Source of the DNA: Platerodrilus igneus
Taxonomy: Eukaryota > Arthropoda > Insecta > Coleoptera > Lycidae
Length of the DNA stretch: 64,000 nucleotides
Assembly (NCBI GenBank): GCA_036346225.1
Contig: JARFIW010001670.1
Span: 3,844,001-3,908,000 of the forward strand
Reading direction: 5' to 3'
This document shows, one piece after another, positions 33,155 through 42,263 of this stretch. The translations under genes and the position numbers were made by a program. The notes beneath the pieces are model-generated. The model worked only from the letters and a program-made list of their open reading frames with translations, was not told the origin of the DNA and ran no database searches. How positions within the stretch are numbered: the stretch's first letter is position 1; each line of letters begins with the position of its first letter.

Positions 33155-34987
33155 TGATTTATTTTCCCCTCCTTTGCATACTAGTACTTTAGTTTTGTTT
33201 TTTAGAATTTTCAGACCGTATCTTTCTGTTAGAACTGTTTTGGGTTTGTTTAAGAGCTGGTTCTAACTCTTCCTTACTTGATGCTAATACCGTTATATCA
33301 TCTGAAAATCTAAGCATATCAATATTTTGTTTCTGCATAATTCCAAATGTCTTCGATGTATAAGTTAAAATTTAATGGGGATAGAGTACTTCCTTGTCTC
33401 ACCCCTTTCCTAATATCTACTTCTCTACGTTCCTGCTCTAATTCTATTGTAGCTGTTTGCTTTTTTGTAAAAGCCATGTACTATCCGTCTATTCTTAAGA
33501 TTCATTCCAAACATTTTGAGTACTTCAAACATTTTTTTCGACCTTATATTGTCAAATGCTTTTACCAGATTTACAAACCCCATATATGCGCTTTTCTCCT
33601 TTTTGTATTGTCTTCTCCACTGTCACCCTCTGAGCTAAAATGACCTCCCGTGTTCCACTGTTTAGCCTAAAACCAAATTTATCTTCTCCTACTACTTCTT
33701 CAGCCCGTTTTCCCATCCATCTTTGTACAATTCTAGTTAGTATTTTTGACACGTGTGCTCTCAAACTTAGTGTTCAAAAATTTTAACAACTATCCGCGCC
33801 CCTCTTTTCTGGTATAGTGACTATGATGTTACGTTTGAAATCTTTGGGAATCTCACCTGCCTCATACATATAGCTTACAAGTTGGAAAAGATGTTCTGTT
33901 ACTGTTTATCCAGCGGTTTCTAGAGTTTCTGCTTGCACCTTATCTATACCACGTGCCTGACTATTTTTCAGGCCTATTAATGCTAACTCAACGTCATTTC
34001 TAGGTATAGGATAGCCCAAGTTATCGTTTTTAATGTCTAATTCCTGCTCTAGTGCAGTTAGTTTCTGTCCTGTCTACAAATTTTCTATATATGGTTACCA
34101 TTTAACAACTTTCCCTACATTTTGTATAATAATGTCTCCTCCCACGCCGCTTATATTTTTGCTATGCGATTTTATATCACTAAAGTTCATTCTAATTAGT
34201 TTCTATGCTTCATCTTTCTTTCCTACTTCCATCTTAGTTTGTACCCCACACTTTTCATTAATACATTGCTCTTTAGCTTTCCTGCATTTGCAAATAATTT
34301 CCAATTTTATGGCTTTGTATCTCTGTTTTCCAAATTCGTCCGATCTGTTTTTGTATTTTCGTTTCTTTGCTATCAAATTCAGGATATCCTTTGTTATCCA
34401 TGGTTTCTTATTCTCTTTTTGTATATACCCCAGAATATCTGGCCGCCATGTCTAATTTGGATTTAATGTTATTCCATTCTGTATCTACTTTCTTAGTACC
34501 AGAAATTTTTGGGATATCTTTCAGCAATTCATTTGACTTTTTTTCAAATCTTTCGTGAATATCTTTATATTTTAGTTTCACAAATTCAAAGTGCCTTTCT
34601 CCGTTTTTTTTCTCAAGTTTTTAGATATAAGGGCGGCCTTCATGATTACGATGTTTTGGTCAGTGTCTATCTCTGCTTCTGGGTATCTTCTACAGTCTTT
34701 TACTTGATTCCTAAACCGTTGTCTAACAGGAATGTAATCTATTTAATATCTTCCGATATCTCCTAGCAACTTCCATGTGTATCGTCTTGTAGCATGATTT
34801 TGAAATAATGTGTTTGTGATAGATAAATTGTTTTTGCTGTAAAATTCCATCAGCTTCTTGTCGTTTCATCATTGATAAAAGCCTTCACGAAATAAGGTCA
34901 TCTTTAGAGATTCAGCGCGTGCTACATATATTAATATTGTGGTTCTCAAGTTATCTTTTAGTAGATTATTTAGTAAAAAGTGTTAGC
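33155..34987 (-). pseudogene. LINE reverse transcriptase and linker relic, same family as 62.5-64 kb
   Basis: From 33,155 the minus strand matches the LINE at 63,117 onward. It has the GTATC-TTCTGTTAGAAC segment, the LRFSDDI-type region near 33,300-33,320 (motif C), and a motif B segment near 33,390. Near 33,640-33,760 it reads HVSKILTRIVQRWMGKRAEE and GEDKFGFRLNSGTREV (RT motif 1-2 area). Upstream parts (33,800-34,020) encode remains of the A-P-G-I-D...Y-x-T-G-E-I-P segment. From 34,030 to 34,987 the linker/endonuclease region is badly broken. Several stops and frameshifts make it inactive. The insertion at 34,988-42,257 interrupts it, and a few bases of continuation (TCCTAAGCTTGTG) follow at 42,264. 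Confidence 0.85.
34982..34987. repeat. Target-site duplication GTTAGC, left
   Basis: GTTAGC directly before the first AG of the inverted-repeat element. The same six bases follow its last base at 42,258. Confidence 0.92.
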
Positions 34988-36424
34988 AGTAGAGCATTAT
35001 TAAGAATCCCAGGACCTCATTTCCTCCAGAATCCCTCATTTCCTCACTCACCTAGACCAATTCCCATAAGGAGGAAATGAGGAGATGAATCTCTACCTTG
35101 CTCCCTCCTTGCTCTCCTCCTTGCTCGGACACCCCCCACAACCATTTTGATTACGTCAAACCCGCATTCTTTCCACCCGCGAGATAAATCTTTCTCCACA
35201 TTTCCAGCCACGAGATAAACCTATCTTGTTTGGTATCAATTAATATTAGAATTTTCTCAGCTACCCGAATCTCTAGGAATTTTTTAGATAGCATCACCCC
35301 CCAGGGAGCTACCCTCATTTTAAGATTTTTTACCGCTAACATTCTGATGCAAATAGCTTTTTTCGACTAGCCATTGCATCTTTTGAGCTAAATGTACCTT
35401 GTTTGGTATCAATTAATATTAGAATTTTCTCAGCTACTTGAATTTCTAGGAATTTTTTAGATAGCATCATCTCCCAGGGAGCTACCCGCATTTTAAAAAT
35501 TTTTACCGGCAGCGATTTCTGACCGTCCTTATAAATTTTTTTAGTCATGCGGCACATCAAATTAGTCTAGAATTTTACGGAGATTTCAAATTTGTAAACA
35601 GATTTAAAATTGGACAGCCACTTACAAAGTTACACACATACCTTCTAGCGAGCAAACCGCGACCGTACCACTACTCGCTTTAATTGTCATACCATACTAT
35701 CTATCTTGTTTAGCTCATCTTTCGAGATAAAAGTACCTTGTTTCGTATCAATTAATAGTAGAATTTTCTCAGCTACCCAAATCTCTTTAAAATTTTTAGA
35801 TTACATCATCCCCTAGGGAGCCATTTTAAAATTTTTTACCGGCAGCGGTTTTTACCCGTCCTTAAACATTTTTTTAGTCATGCAGTACATCAACTTAGTC
35901 TAAAATTTTACGTAGAATGCGAATCTGCAAACAGATTTGAAATCGAACCACCCCTTACCATTTTACACACACCCTCTAAATTATAAATTTTCTGCAGCTC
36001 ATACGTAAAAGAAAATCTAAAAACCATTCTTAAAACTTTTTATTACAGACAATTTTTACTAATACAGTTTAAATTTTGTAAACCACATTTCTAAATACAT
36101 ATTTACAACTTTTATTCTTAACCTAGAACTCCTCATATCGGCTTATACTTATTAATATTTATTTCTAAATAGAGCACTTTTTCCAAAGACCAACCGGACC
36201 CACATGTTTCAAATTCCTCTGATTTTGTTCTCATGGTTTCGCTTAAGACCTCGTACATATTTTCCAGATTACAAGAATATGATATAATCATATTTTTTGT
36301 GTTAAAGGATTTCACATCGGTAGTCTCTTTCCCCATTTTGGTTTAAACGCCGTAGAGTTCGCAATAGACTTTTATTGCTCTATGTTGTATTCTTTTTCAT
36401 TAATTAATCGAATAAATCGCTCTC
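34988..36424 (+). repeat. Left terminal inverted repeat (1,437 bp)
   Basis: Matches the reverse complement of 40,827-42,257 with scattered substitutions and small indels. Identity ends inside the AATAAATCGCTCT sequence at 36,412-36,424. Inside it, a ~110-bp module (CTTGTTT-GTATCAATTAATA...GAGCTACCC-CATTTTAA) occurs three times, near 35,217, 35,397 and 35,731. Confidence 0.92.
36133..36424 (-). pseudogene. Truncated 3' end of the zinc-finger gene, in the left TIR
   Basis: The minus strand repeats the last part of the gene at 40,827-41,043, from the RFIRLINEKRIQH region through TTDVKSFNTKNMIIS to the EEFETCGSGWSLEKVL end and its stop after KYKPI at 36,133. The 5' two-thirds of the gene, with the zinc fingers, is absent because the inverted repeat ends at 36,424. 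This copy stays open about 60 codons further than the right-hand copy, which meets a TGA after KIRGI through a one-base shift. So the left copy preserves the older C-terminus. Confidence 0.8.
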
Positions 36425-36461
36425 TGACAAGGTACTTTGTAGTATGTCCTCGACTACGTAC

Positions 36462-36498
36462 ACCCGCCCGACCGCCCGCCCGCCCGCACGCCCGCCGG
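36462..36498. repeat. GC-rich CCCG/CCGC tract
   Basis: CCCGCCCGACCGCCCGCCCG-type repeats just inside the left inverted repeat, in otherwise AT-rich DNA. Confidence 0.9.
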
Positions 36499-36560
36499 CT
36501 TTTAGTTTTAACTATTTACCTGTAAATTATTTGGAGATAGTAGAGGAGGAAGACAGCTAA

Positions 36561-37082
36561 GATAAAGTAAAAATCTTACACAAGTACTACATTAAAACAG
36601 GTAGTACATATTTTACACAATCTGCAACACCATATTCTACTATCCCAAAAGAAATAGTCATTTCGAAATTGAAGTTAATAAATACGCCTAACATTCGCCC
36701 AGAGGTTGTACCACAACGCGCAAATATTGGCAGTAAAGTCTATCCGTTTACGCTAAAGGAAATTGCCCCATTATGCATGCCGTACGCTGTAAGTGGAAGG
36801 AAAGGACAACTGGAATTATAGGAAATGGATGCAAAAAAGCGAAAGTTGGACTACATGGAAAACACTGCGACAATACGCGAACAATACAAAGATGTGTTAG
36901 ACAAAGAATATCTTATTAGAGAAAATGAGGTAGAATTAAAAGATTATTTTATGTGCCGATGGACTGACTTAAATACATCCGGGTTCAACAAGTTGTATGC
37001 ATTTGCGGTTAGTAAGAAAGACTCCTTTAGTTATGTAGGCGTTCTTGCGGAAAAAGATGGTACTAAATCCGTATATTTTTAA
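36561..37082 (+). pseudogene. Uncharacterised element-encoded frame with one internal TAG
   Basis: From a stop at 36,558-36,560 the frame stays open to TAA at 37,080, except for a single TAG at 36,819-36,821. An ATG follows at 36,825, giving an 85-codon downstream part that could be translated alone. The upstream part has KILHKYYIKTGSTYFTQSA, then PEVVPQRANIGSKVYPFTLK and MPYAVSGRKGQLEL. The downstream part is charged, with NEVELKDYFMCRWTDLNTSG and FAVSKKDSFSYVGVLAEKDG. The protein family is not recognised. Codon use and length suggest a real former gene of the element, with about 173 codons in one frame. The TAG may be a decay mutation. It lies 30 bases upstream of the next frame, as in compactly packed viral-type genomes. 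Confidence 0.5.
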
Positions 37083-37111
37083 AAGGTTATTCTAAAAACG
37101 TATTTATCAAA

Positions 37112-37540
37112 ATGGCGGATAACATAGACGACCTGAGGAATGCGAGTTTCGTAACCTTGGCGTACATGACACGCAAAGGGGTTCCGTTAAATATTGTATA
37201 TTTGCTTAGTAAAGAACCTTTCGGATCATTTAAAACCGAGAGTCTTACAACCTATAACAACCATATATTTCCAAAAGTGGTGGGCATGCAACTATGCAAC
37301 AGTGAGTGGGAGAATAAGGATTTCCTCCAATACCAACAAGAAGAAGTCGATCAAGCTAACAAGATACGTATGCAGGATATAGTGGGAGAGTCGCGATTGA
37401 AAGATTGTCACAAGCTGCAAGAATTACACGAAGGAATGGATCTGGTTGTCGGTGGAATCAAAGACTTTATATATAGAGGCAAACTTCGATACATTTTACA
37501 ATTCAAAAACCTAGACGGTCTCTATGTATCAAACTATTGA
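37112..37540 (+). CDS. Uncharacterised 142-residue protein of the long-TIR element
   Basis: An ATG in a good context (AAAATGG) opens 142 codons to a TGA. The product has no signal peptide or obvious membrane segment. Visible features are NASFVTLAYMTRKGVPLNIV near residues 11-30, a tyrosine/asparagine-containing segment TTYNNHIFPKVVG near 47-59, and a glutamine/glutamate-rich helix (LQYQQEEVDQANKIRMQ). Near the end is YRGKLRYILQFKNLDGLYVSNY. If the TGA is passed, the frame continues with WLEKEIEDLVVDLNFKLRIKL to about 37,655, so the original protein may have been longer. I do not recognise the family. It sits between the previous frame and a GC-rich minisatellite. A partial second copy of its middle (37,240-37,335) is at 38,735-38,830. 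Confidence 0.55.
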   Translation: MADNIDDLRNASFVTLAYMTRKGVPLNIVYLLSKEPFGSFKTESLTTYNNHIFPKVVGMQLCNSEWENKDFLQYQQEEVDQANKIRMQDIVGESRLKDCHKLQELHEGMDLVVGGIKDFIYRGKLRYILQFKNLDGLYVSNY

Positions 37541-37817
37541 CTAGAAAAGGAGATAGAGGATTTGGTTGTTGATTTAAATTTTAAGCTGCGAATAAAATTA
37601 GATAAAATTAAAACCACTCCAAACAAACATAAAGAAAGGATTGTTTTCTGTGTATAACTTTGTATTAAAAATAAGTTTAAATGACTCCGTGCTTGGTATT
37701 AAATATTTTTAAATTTTGTTATGTATAATGTCAGAATAAACATTTTAGAATAATATTACAATGTTCTTTATTTATAAAAGGCTATGACGTCACCACAAAA
37801 TAGCAGTCGCACAGAGA

Positions 37818-37930
37818 AGGGTGCGCATGGGTAGGGGCACGCATGGGTTGGGATGCGCACGGGCAGGGGTGCGCACGGGCAGGGGGTGCGCGCGCAGGGG
37901 TGCGCATGGGCTGGGATGTGTCTGGGTGTA
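37818..37930. repeat. GC-rich minisatellite inside the element
   Basis: About seven 15-17-bp units of the form GGGTGCGCAYGGGCA, starting with GGGTGCGCATGGGTA and ending before GGGTGTACACGAG. It is strongly G-rich on the plus strand. Confidence 0.85.
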
Positions 37931-38734
37931 CACGAGTGAAACAGAAGTTAACAGTCGCCAAGCATCTAATTTCTTATTTTGGGTAGTATGGAGTACTTGC
38001 CGGTGTATGTATTCAGAGCAAAAAACACGATTTGCACACGCAGCTTATTAATAAAGTTAGTTTATCAAGCGAACATGACAAGCGTAACGTCATTCTTAAT
38101 AGTACAGCAATCTACGCATGGGGGGAGGGGCATAAAGATATAGGTCTAAGATAGTTGTTTATATTTGTATAGATTTTGTAAATCTATTGTATATATTAGT
38201 TTTCAAATTCCATAATTTTTAAGTTCCTCGCACACCTTCCAAATCCTTCCTGCTTCTATCCTGGTTGACAGAGTATGCGTGTAATCTCTACGTGGTGTTC
38301 GCGGGGACACAGCGGTTTTAGATTTCTAGGGAAATGGTTGGTTAAAGCATATGTCTTGGGTAGCGAGAAAAGGGTTTTAAAGATGGAGTTAAATAAAGAT
38401 GGGTAAAAATTAGAGGTTTGGGTCTTTAAAAGACGTGACTTTGTAAGGGTGGTTCTATTTAAAATCTATTTGCAGATTTGAGTTCCCTAGAAAAATCTAA
38501 TTGATACCAAAAAAGATATATTTATCTTAAAAGAGTGACTACCCCGCAGATAATAAGTACAATATACCGCTTGTCAACAAAAAAAGTTGTAAGGAAATTC
38601 AAAAACGAATTTAATGGAGGTCTAGTATTATAAATTGTTGGTACAAAAGCCAAGTCCTATTGTATTGTATGCGAGGACACGATTAAAAAGATTAAAGGGG
38701 TATCACGAAGTGTAGTTAAGTAAAACCGCGGGTG

Positions 38735-38830
38735 CTACAACCTATAACGAGCATATTTTCCCAAAAGGGGTGGGCATGCAACTACGCAACAGTGCGTGGG
38801 AGAATAAGGATTCTCTCCAATAAGAAATTA
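38735..38830 (+). repeat. Partial second copy of the 37,112 gene
   Basis: TACAACCTATAACGAGCATATTTTCCCAAAAGGGGTGGGCATGCAACTACGCAACAGTG matches 37,247-37,305 with few changes. The match ends at CTCTCCAATA. The rest of the gene is missing, so this is an internal duplication or a trace of a second, related element. From 37,931 to 40,045 nothing else coding is recognised. A module of the TIR type recurs near 38,450-38,555. Confidence 0.85.
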
Positions 38831-40045
38831 AAGTTTCCATGTACGTAGCACCAGTCATTGGGAAATGGTAGAAATTTTAAACCTGTAAAGGTGATTAGTA
38901 ATTGTGGTTTACAAAAATAGTAGTTTTTTTGGATTAAATAAAATAGCTTGGGCTGATTAATGTATATGGTTACATATTCTCGTACACATGCACAAACATC
39001 TGCTTACGTCCGCATACGGACATGGCAAGGCCGGTAGTTTTTGTTTAACAAATAGTAGGAAAGATACGTTAGGTGTTAGTGTGTGAAAGCCCATAGGATC
39101 GTTGGATTCAAAAAGAACGGTGCGGTGTAATGTATGGTGGTTTCCGTTAGAATAGTCGAAAGTGGTTAATCGATCGTATTAGCTGTTTAAATATGCGAAA
39201 ACGTAAAAGCCTACATAAGCAAAATTTAATTATCAGACAAAAAAGTGCGCGATGTGCTACACTTACAAAGAAAGTATAGAATGGTGCTTTGCAGCGGTCC
39301 TAGCAGTAAAAAGGGCTACCGAGCCTTTCAAGCAACTACAAGAATAGCTGTAGCGCAGAGAAGGGGTATGCATGTATTATACAGCGCACTGTTAGTTTAC
39401 GGGTAACTCGGATGTGTAATTGATCACGACTTATAGATCCCTTGAAGGTTTAAAAATTCTGAGACCATTGTCGTTTGAAAAATGTTTGGAAATTATCAGA
39501 ACGGGGGCGGGTTGAAGTATAAGTTAGATGAATGAATGACCGGGTTTTTTTTAACTTTTACGAGGAAATCGGAAGTTAACAGACATCGAGCATTTAATTC
39601 TCTATTTGGGCGATATCAAGTACTTAACGGTTCTAGAAATAATTACGTGCTACCGGGCGCTATGCGAAAGATTTGGTTCTAGAAAATGAGCAACCTACGA
39701 AAGTACGGAATATTTGGTATTAATGCTAATTGGTTTAGTGACCGCGCTTATGCACTCTTTGAGTGTCTTCGGCAATCTTCGATTGTTTCCAAAGAAAATA
39801 TTCAAACCTAGCATTTCCTAAAATATGACGTAGAAGTTATTTAAAATTAAATTGCTTTATTAGTAAGTATTCTGCAAACAACAAGTTTGGTATTCCCTTA
39901 GTAAAGGTTTAAAATGTTTCATTAAGTTTTTGTTTATAGTAGCACTGCATCTTCTACCGCACGACTTGTAGCCAATTTGTGTGCGTGTGCTACCACCCTT
40001 TTGGATTTTTAATATGCATGCGATGCGATTGTCGATCCGTATAAC

Positions 40046-40171
40046 ATGGAAGACGTTTCCGATGTTTCTACTAACTGCATTCGCAGCATGGACGAAGCGA
40101 ACCGGGTGCATGAATTGGTGCTAAATGTACTGGACGAGCAGCAAAGATTGGCACAAGATGACGTCATTTAG
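40046..40171 (+). CDS. Short acidic 41-residue frame upstream of the zinc-finger gene
   Basis: An ATG at 40,046 opens 41 codons to TAG. The product is acidic and helical (EDVSDVSTNCIRSMDEANRV, then HELVLNVLDEQQRLAQDDVI). It ends 165 bases before the zinc-finger frame, and a TTTATAG/ATAAAG sequence at about 40,227-40,245 lies between them. It could be a small gene or an exon of the zinc-finger gene. No family is recognised and the evidence is only composition and position. Confidence 0.3.
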   Translation: MEDVSDVSTNCIRSMDEANRVHELVLNVLDEQQRLAQDDVI

Positions 40172-40335
40172 TTCCCCGCTAAATCCTCAACTTCGTTCGG
40201 ATGTCTTCGGAACCTTCGGTTTGCATTTTATAGGGTACATAAAGCAGGTGCGCAAGAGTAAACTCTTTATTTATAAGTTAGTTCGCTTACAAGTTTAACC
40301 AAAGTCCTATAGTGCGGATTTTATTTTGTACTAAA

Positions 40336-41043
40336 ATGGTACCTGCAAACGTTTTTAAATGCAACTCTTGCGGTGCTTCCTATGCCTGGAAAAATGCTCT
40401 CAAACGGCACCAGAACAAACGTCGTGGTGTAACATCGTCCACGGTTAAGCTTATACATCCGTCAGCAGCAAAGTAATTAAACTGTAGGTCTTGCGGTATC
40501 GCTTTTACGAGAATGGACAACTTACTGCGACACAAGGAAAAACGGCACGGTATGTCATTGAGCCGTAAACGTTCAGCTCCGCCAGCTGTTAAAGGGTCTT
40601 GTACAAAACAACTACGAATTATGTGTAAAGTATGCGATTTGGAAATGGAAAAGACTACCTATGCCGCACACTTGAGAAGCAACAGACATAAAAATGCATC
40701 AGTTACCGCTACTGGCAAAGATGGTGTAGAAATGGTTAGCACGGCGTTTAACAACCGTATGGCTAACTATCGCATAAAGATCGCCAGTGTCGACGATGGA
40801 GTGTCCGAGTTTCTTTGGAAGCAGAAAGAGCGATTTATTCGATTAATTAATGAAAAAAGAATACAACATACAGCAATAAAAGTCTATTGCGAACTCTACG
40901 GCGTTTACACCAAAATGGGGGAAGAGACTACCGGTGTGAAATCCTTTAACCCAAAAAATATGGTTATAGCATCTTTTAGTAATCTGGAAAAATATGTACG
41001 AGGTCTTAAGCAAAACCATGAGAACAAAATCAGAGGAATTTGA
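40336..41043 (+). pseudogene. C2H2 zinc-finger protein of the long-TIR element, one nonsense codon
   Basis: From ATG 40,336 the frame runs to TGA at 41,041-41,043, interrupted by one TAA at 40,474-40,476; an ATG at 40,513 could restart it (176 codons). Before the stop is a degenerate finger (C-N-S-C...H, last ligand lost). After it is a canonical finger C-R-S-C-x12-H-x4-H and a third, C-K-V-C-x11-H-x5-H, of the matrin/U1-like spacing. The second half (RIKIASVDDGVSEFLWKQ onward) is a separate domain ending in EETTGVKSFNPKNMV, for which the left inverted repeat keeps a longer tail. C2H2 fingers joined to this kind of tail suggest a DNA-binding protein of a Polinton-like element, possibly the start of its polymerase gene. 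The second half lies in the right inverted repeat, so the gene straddles the unique/TIR border. Confidence 0.7.
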
Positions 41044-42257
41044 AACAAGTGGGTCCGGTTGGTCTTTGGAATAGGTGCTCTATTTAGAAATAAATATTAA
41101 CAAGTGTAAGCCGATATGAGGAGTTCTAGGTTAAGAATAAAAATTGTGAATATGTATTTAGAAATGTGGTTTACAAAATTTAAACTGCATTAATAAAAAT
41201 TGTCTGTAATAAAAAGTTTTAAGAATGGTTTTTAGAATTTCTTTTACATATGAGCTGCAGGAAATTTATAATTTAGAGGGTGTGTGTAAAATGGTAAGCG
41301 GTGGTTCGATTTCAAATTTGTTTGCAGATTCGGATTCTACGTAAAATTCTAGACTAATCTGATGTATTGCATGACTAAAAAAATGTTTAAGGACGGGCAA
41401 AAATCGCTGCCGGTAAAAATTCTTAAAATATATATATCCCTGGGGGATGATGCAATCTAAAAATTTTAAAGAGATTTGGGTAGCTGAGAAAATTCTAATT
41501 TTAATTGATACCAAACAAGGTACATTTATCTTGAAAGATGACCTAAACAAGATAGAAAGTATGGTATGACATTAAAAGCGAGTAGTGGTACGGTCGCGGT
41601 ATGCTCGCTAGAAGGTATGTGTGTAACTTTGTAAGTGGTGGTCCTATTTTAAATCTGTTTACCGATTCGAAATCTGCGTAAAATTTGATGTGCCGCATGA
41701 CTAAAAAAATTTATAAGGACGGTCAGAAATCGCTGCCGGTAAAAAATTTTAATATGGGGGTAGCTCCCTGGGAGATGATGCTATCTAAAAAATTCCTAGA
41801 AATTCGAGTAGCTGATAAAATTCTAATATTGATTGATACCAAACAAGATACATTTAGCTCGAAAGATGCAATGGCTAGTCGAAGAAAACTATTTGGATCA
41901 GAATGTTAGCGGTAAAATATCTTAAAATGAGGGTAGCTCCCTGGGGGGTGATGCTATCTAAAAAATTCCTAGAGATTCGGATAGCTGAGAAAATTCTAAT
42001 ATTAATTGATACCAAACAAGGTAGGTTTATCTCGTGGCTGGAAATGTGAAAAAAGATTTAACTCGCGGGTGGAAAGAATGCGGGTGTGACGTAATCAAAG
42101 TGGTCGTGGGGGGTGTCCGAGCAAGGAGGGGAGCAAGGAGGGAGCAAGATGGAGATTCATCTCTTTATTTCCTCCTTATGGGAATTGGTCCAGATGAGTG
42201 AGGAAATGAGGGATTCTGGAGGAAATGAGGTCCTGGGATTCTTAATAATGTTCTACT
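40827..42257 (-). repeat. Right terminal inverted repeat (1,431 bp)
   Basis: The reverse complement of 34,988-36,424. It ends in CTTAATAATGTTCTACT at 42,257. It holds the same three CTTG(T)-GATACCAA modules, near 41,400-41,530, 41,700-41,870 and 41,900-42,045. Confidence 0.92.
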
Positions 42258-42263
42258 GTTAGC
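42258..42263. repeat. Target-site duplication GTTAGC, right
   Basis: The second copy of the hexamer. LINE sequence TCCTAAGCTTGTG continues from here. Confidence 0.92.

Larger units (their letters stand above)
34988..42257. mobile_element. 7.27-kb long-TIR element with Maverick/Polinton hallmarks, non-autonomous
   Basis: The ends are exact inverted copies starting AGTAGA(G/A)CATTATTAAGAATCCCAGG. They are flanked by a perfect 6-bp duplication, GTTAGC. A LINE paralogue at 33,117-33,145 reads AAGTGATAGCTGCTAAGCTTGTG, which is the joined flanks with one duplicated hexamer removed. Long inverted repeats of more than 1 kb, 6-bp duplications and AG-starting termini are the published traits of Maverick/Polinton elements. 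Those are usually 15-20 kb and carry a protein-primed family-B polymerase, integrase, ATPase and capsid genes; none is recognisable here. One frame ends with a segment (SGWSLEKVLYLEININKYKP) that I recall upstream of the polymerase in arthropod Polinton-like proteins. It is therefore best seen as a deletion derivative, with the alternative of an unnamed long-TIR DNA transposon class. Confidence 0.85.

Noticed and set aside
33347..34766. Phe/Ser-rich open frames on the plus strand
   Set aside because: They are shadows of the minus-strand LINE, whose RT motifs are clear.
39860..40111. 83-codon minus-strand frame in the long-TIR element
   Set aside because: Overlaps the better small plus-strand frame at 40,046 and has no recognisable motif.
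34988..42257. Segmental palindrome or assembly inversion
   Set aside because: The perfect 6-bp duplication and the paralogous empty site show a transposition event rather than an assembly fold-back.
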